A stretch of DNA of 7,024 nucleotides from Phocaeicola plebeius (GTDB taxonomy: Bacteria > Bacteroidota > Bacteroidia > Bacteroidales > Bacteroidaceae), in the NCBI GenBank assembly GCA_004558305.1, contig SFDG01000102.1, positions 1 to 7,024 on the forward strand, given 5' to 3'. The notes under the pieces are model-generated. The model was not told the origin of the DNA, did no database searches, and saw only the letters and a list, made by a program, of their open reading frames with translations. This document shows positions 5,742-7,024 of the stretch, piece after piece. The stretch's first letter is position 1; every line of letters begins with the position of its first letter. The translations under genes were made by a program, and so were the position numbers.

Positions 5742-7024
5742 GTGGGTATACAGACTTTCTCCGAAATACGGAAGAACGACATGCTGTACATCGACAAGAC
5801 CGAGGATATCTGGAACATGATACACCTCAGCAAGTACATCTTCCTGAGCCGTCCCCGACGGTTCGGAAAGTCTCTGTTGGTCTCCACGCTACAGGCGTAC
5901 TTCGAGGGAAAGAAAGAACTGTTCAAGGGACTCGCCATCGAGCAGCGGGAGAAGGAATGGACAGAATACCCCGTACTGCGATTTGACATGTCGTTAGGCA
6001 AGCACATGGACAAGGGTATATCCTGGAAGAGAATGAAAAGCGTTTCGGCTTAACGTCCGACCTCACCGACACTAATACACGCCTGAAGAACCTGATTACC
6101 ACTGTCTATGAACAGACCGGCAAGCAGGTGGTTGTCCTCATCGACGAATACGATGCGCCGCTGTTGGACGTGGTCCACGAGGAAACGACGCTGCCTGTCC
6201 TCCGCAACGTGATGCGCAACTTCTACTCGCCGCTGAAAGCTTGCGATCCCTACCTCCGGTTCGTCTTCCTCACGGGCATCACCAAGTTCTCGCAGCTCAG
6301 CATCTTCAGCGAGCTGAACAACCTGACCAACATCAGCATGGATCCCGGATTCGGCGGGATATGCGGCTTCACGAAGGAAGAGGTCCTGACGCAGATGCAG
6401 GACTACATCGCAGCGTTGGGAGCGGCCAACGAATGGACCGACGAAGAAACCGTGGAAAGGCTGACACAGCAATACGACGGATATCATTTCACGTGGCCAT
6501 CGTCGGACATCTTCAACCCCTTCAGCCTCCTGAATGCGTTCAACCTGAAAAAAATCAACAACTACTGGTTCGCTTCGGGCACACCAACCTATCTGGTGGA
6601 GATGCTGCAAAAATTCTATATCCTGCCATCCGACATCAGCCGGATGGAGGCCATGTCGTCCGAATTCGATGCCCCCACAGAGAACATGCAGTCCATCATC
6701 CCCCTGCTCTACCAGAGCGGCTATGTCACCATCAAGGACTGCGAGCCGGAGGCAGACCTCTATACGCTCGACATCCCCAACAACGAGGTGCGCATCGGAC
6801 TGATGAAAAGCCTCCTGCCGCTTTATGTCTCCGTACAGTCCGGACGGGGCATGACCGCAGCGGCCAAGATGAGCCTGGCATTGAGGAAGGAGGACATTGA
6901 CGGTGCCTTGAAGCTACTGCAGGCTTATCTGCTCACGGTTCCCTACTGCAACCATGCGAACAGTGAAGGCCATTACCAGCAGATGCTGTACATCATCTTC
7001 TCCCTGCTCGGGCAGTTCAACGGA
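5742..7024 (+). pseudogene. AAA-ATPase-like / PD-(D/E)XK family gene, frameshifted, 3' end outside window
   Basis: Two frames together encode one protein of the Bacteroides AAA-ATPase_like family (which usually ends in a PDDEXK_9 nuclease-like domain). The first frame, 5742-6053, starts at GTG and reads VGIQTFSEIRKND, then YIDKTEDI, and the P-loop variant RPRRFGKSLL at residues 37-46. After GKHMDK (ending at 6014) the reading continues in another frame from 6017 as YILEENEKRFGL and stays open for 336 codons to the window edge. That part has the Walker B-like VVVLIDEYDAPLLDV (from 6128), RNVMRNFYSPLKACDPYLRF, FLTGITKFSQLSIFSELNN, YDGYHF, NPFSLLNAF and FASGTPTYLVEML. The join lacks the few residues that normally link these segments, so a small out-of-frame deletion best explains it. 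In its own frame the first part stops at TAA 6051-6053, giving a 103-residue product that keeps the P-loop but loses Walker B. The family's function is unknown; copies are numerous in Bacteroides and often decayed. The C-terminal nuclease-like domain lies beyond the window. Confidence 0.85.

Noticed and set aside
6009..6053. Programmed ribosomal frameshift as in insertion sequences
   Set aside because: No slippery heptamer or downstream structure is evident and linking residues are missing, which points to a deletion.
6241..6900. 219-codon plus-strand frame within the ATPase gene
   Set aside because: The conserved ATPase protein reads in a different frame over the same bases.

Overview
The window looks like a chromosomal segment from a Bacteroidaceae genome (Bacteroides/Phocaeicola type). 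This rests on the proteins and on promoter elements of the Bacteroidales form (TTTG, then TAnnTTTG), including one near-perfect example. Starts generally lack Shine-Dalgarno sequences. I cannot name the species. The core genes are fairly GC-rich, while the first gene's tail is A/G-rich and repetitive.

Layout: (1) positions 2-367, plus strand: the 3' end of a PD-(D/E)XK (Rpn-like) nuclease-family 'transposase', with a run of 12-bp repeats encoding GIxQ. (2) positions 371-4546, minus strand: a tight five-gene housekeeping cluster, read right to left as aroQ (type II 3-dehydroquinate dehydratase), pyk (pyruvate kinase), a class I SAM-dependent O-methyltransferase, rbfA, and a LolC/LolE-type permease. 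The gaps are 23, 3, 12 and 13 bp, so they are probably one transcript. (3) positions 4547-4615: a short divergent promoter region whose two -7-like boxes form an inverted repeat. (4) positions 4616-5596, plus strand: a XerD-type tyrosine recombinase. (5) positions 5597-5741: a short intergenic stretch with a weak A/T hairpin and a -7-like box. (6) positions 5742-7024, plus strand: an AAA-ATPase-like gene of the family that usually ends in a PD-(D/E)XK domain. It is disrupted by an out-of-frame deletion near 6015 and runs off the window.

The middle is a conserved core block: aromatic precursor synthesis, glycolysis, ribosome maturation, envelope lipoprotein export and chromosome dimer resolution. 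Each side is bounded by a member of an expanded, accessory Bacteroides gene family. I see no rRNA, tRNA, CRISPR array, complete insertion sequence or convincing new defence system. The most notable signals are small-scale: two 12-bp in-frame tandem repeats in unrelated genes, the face-to-face promoter arrangement, the broken ATPase, and a residue change at the potassium site of pyruvate kinase.
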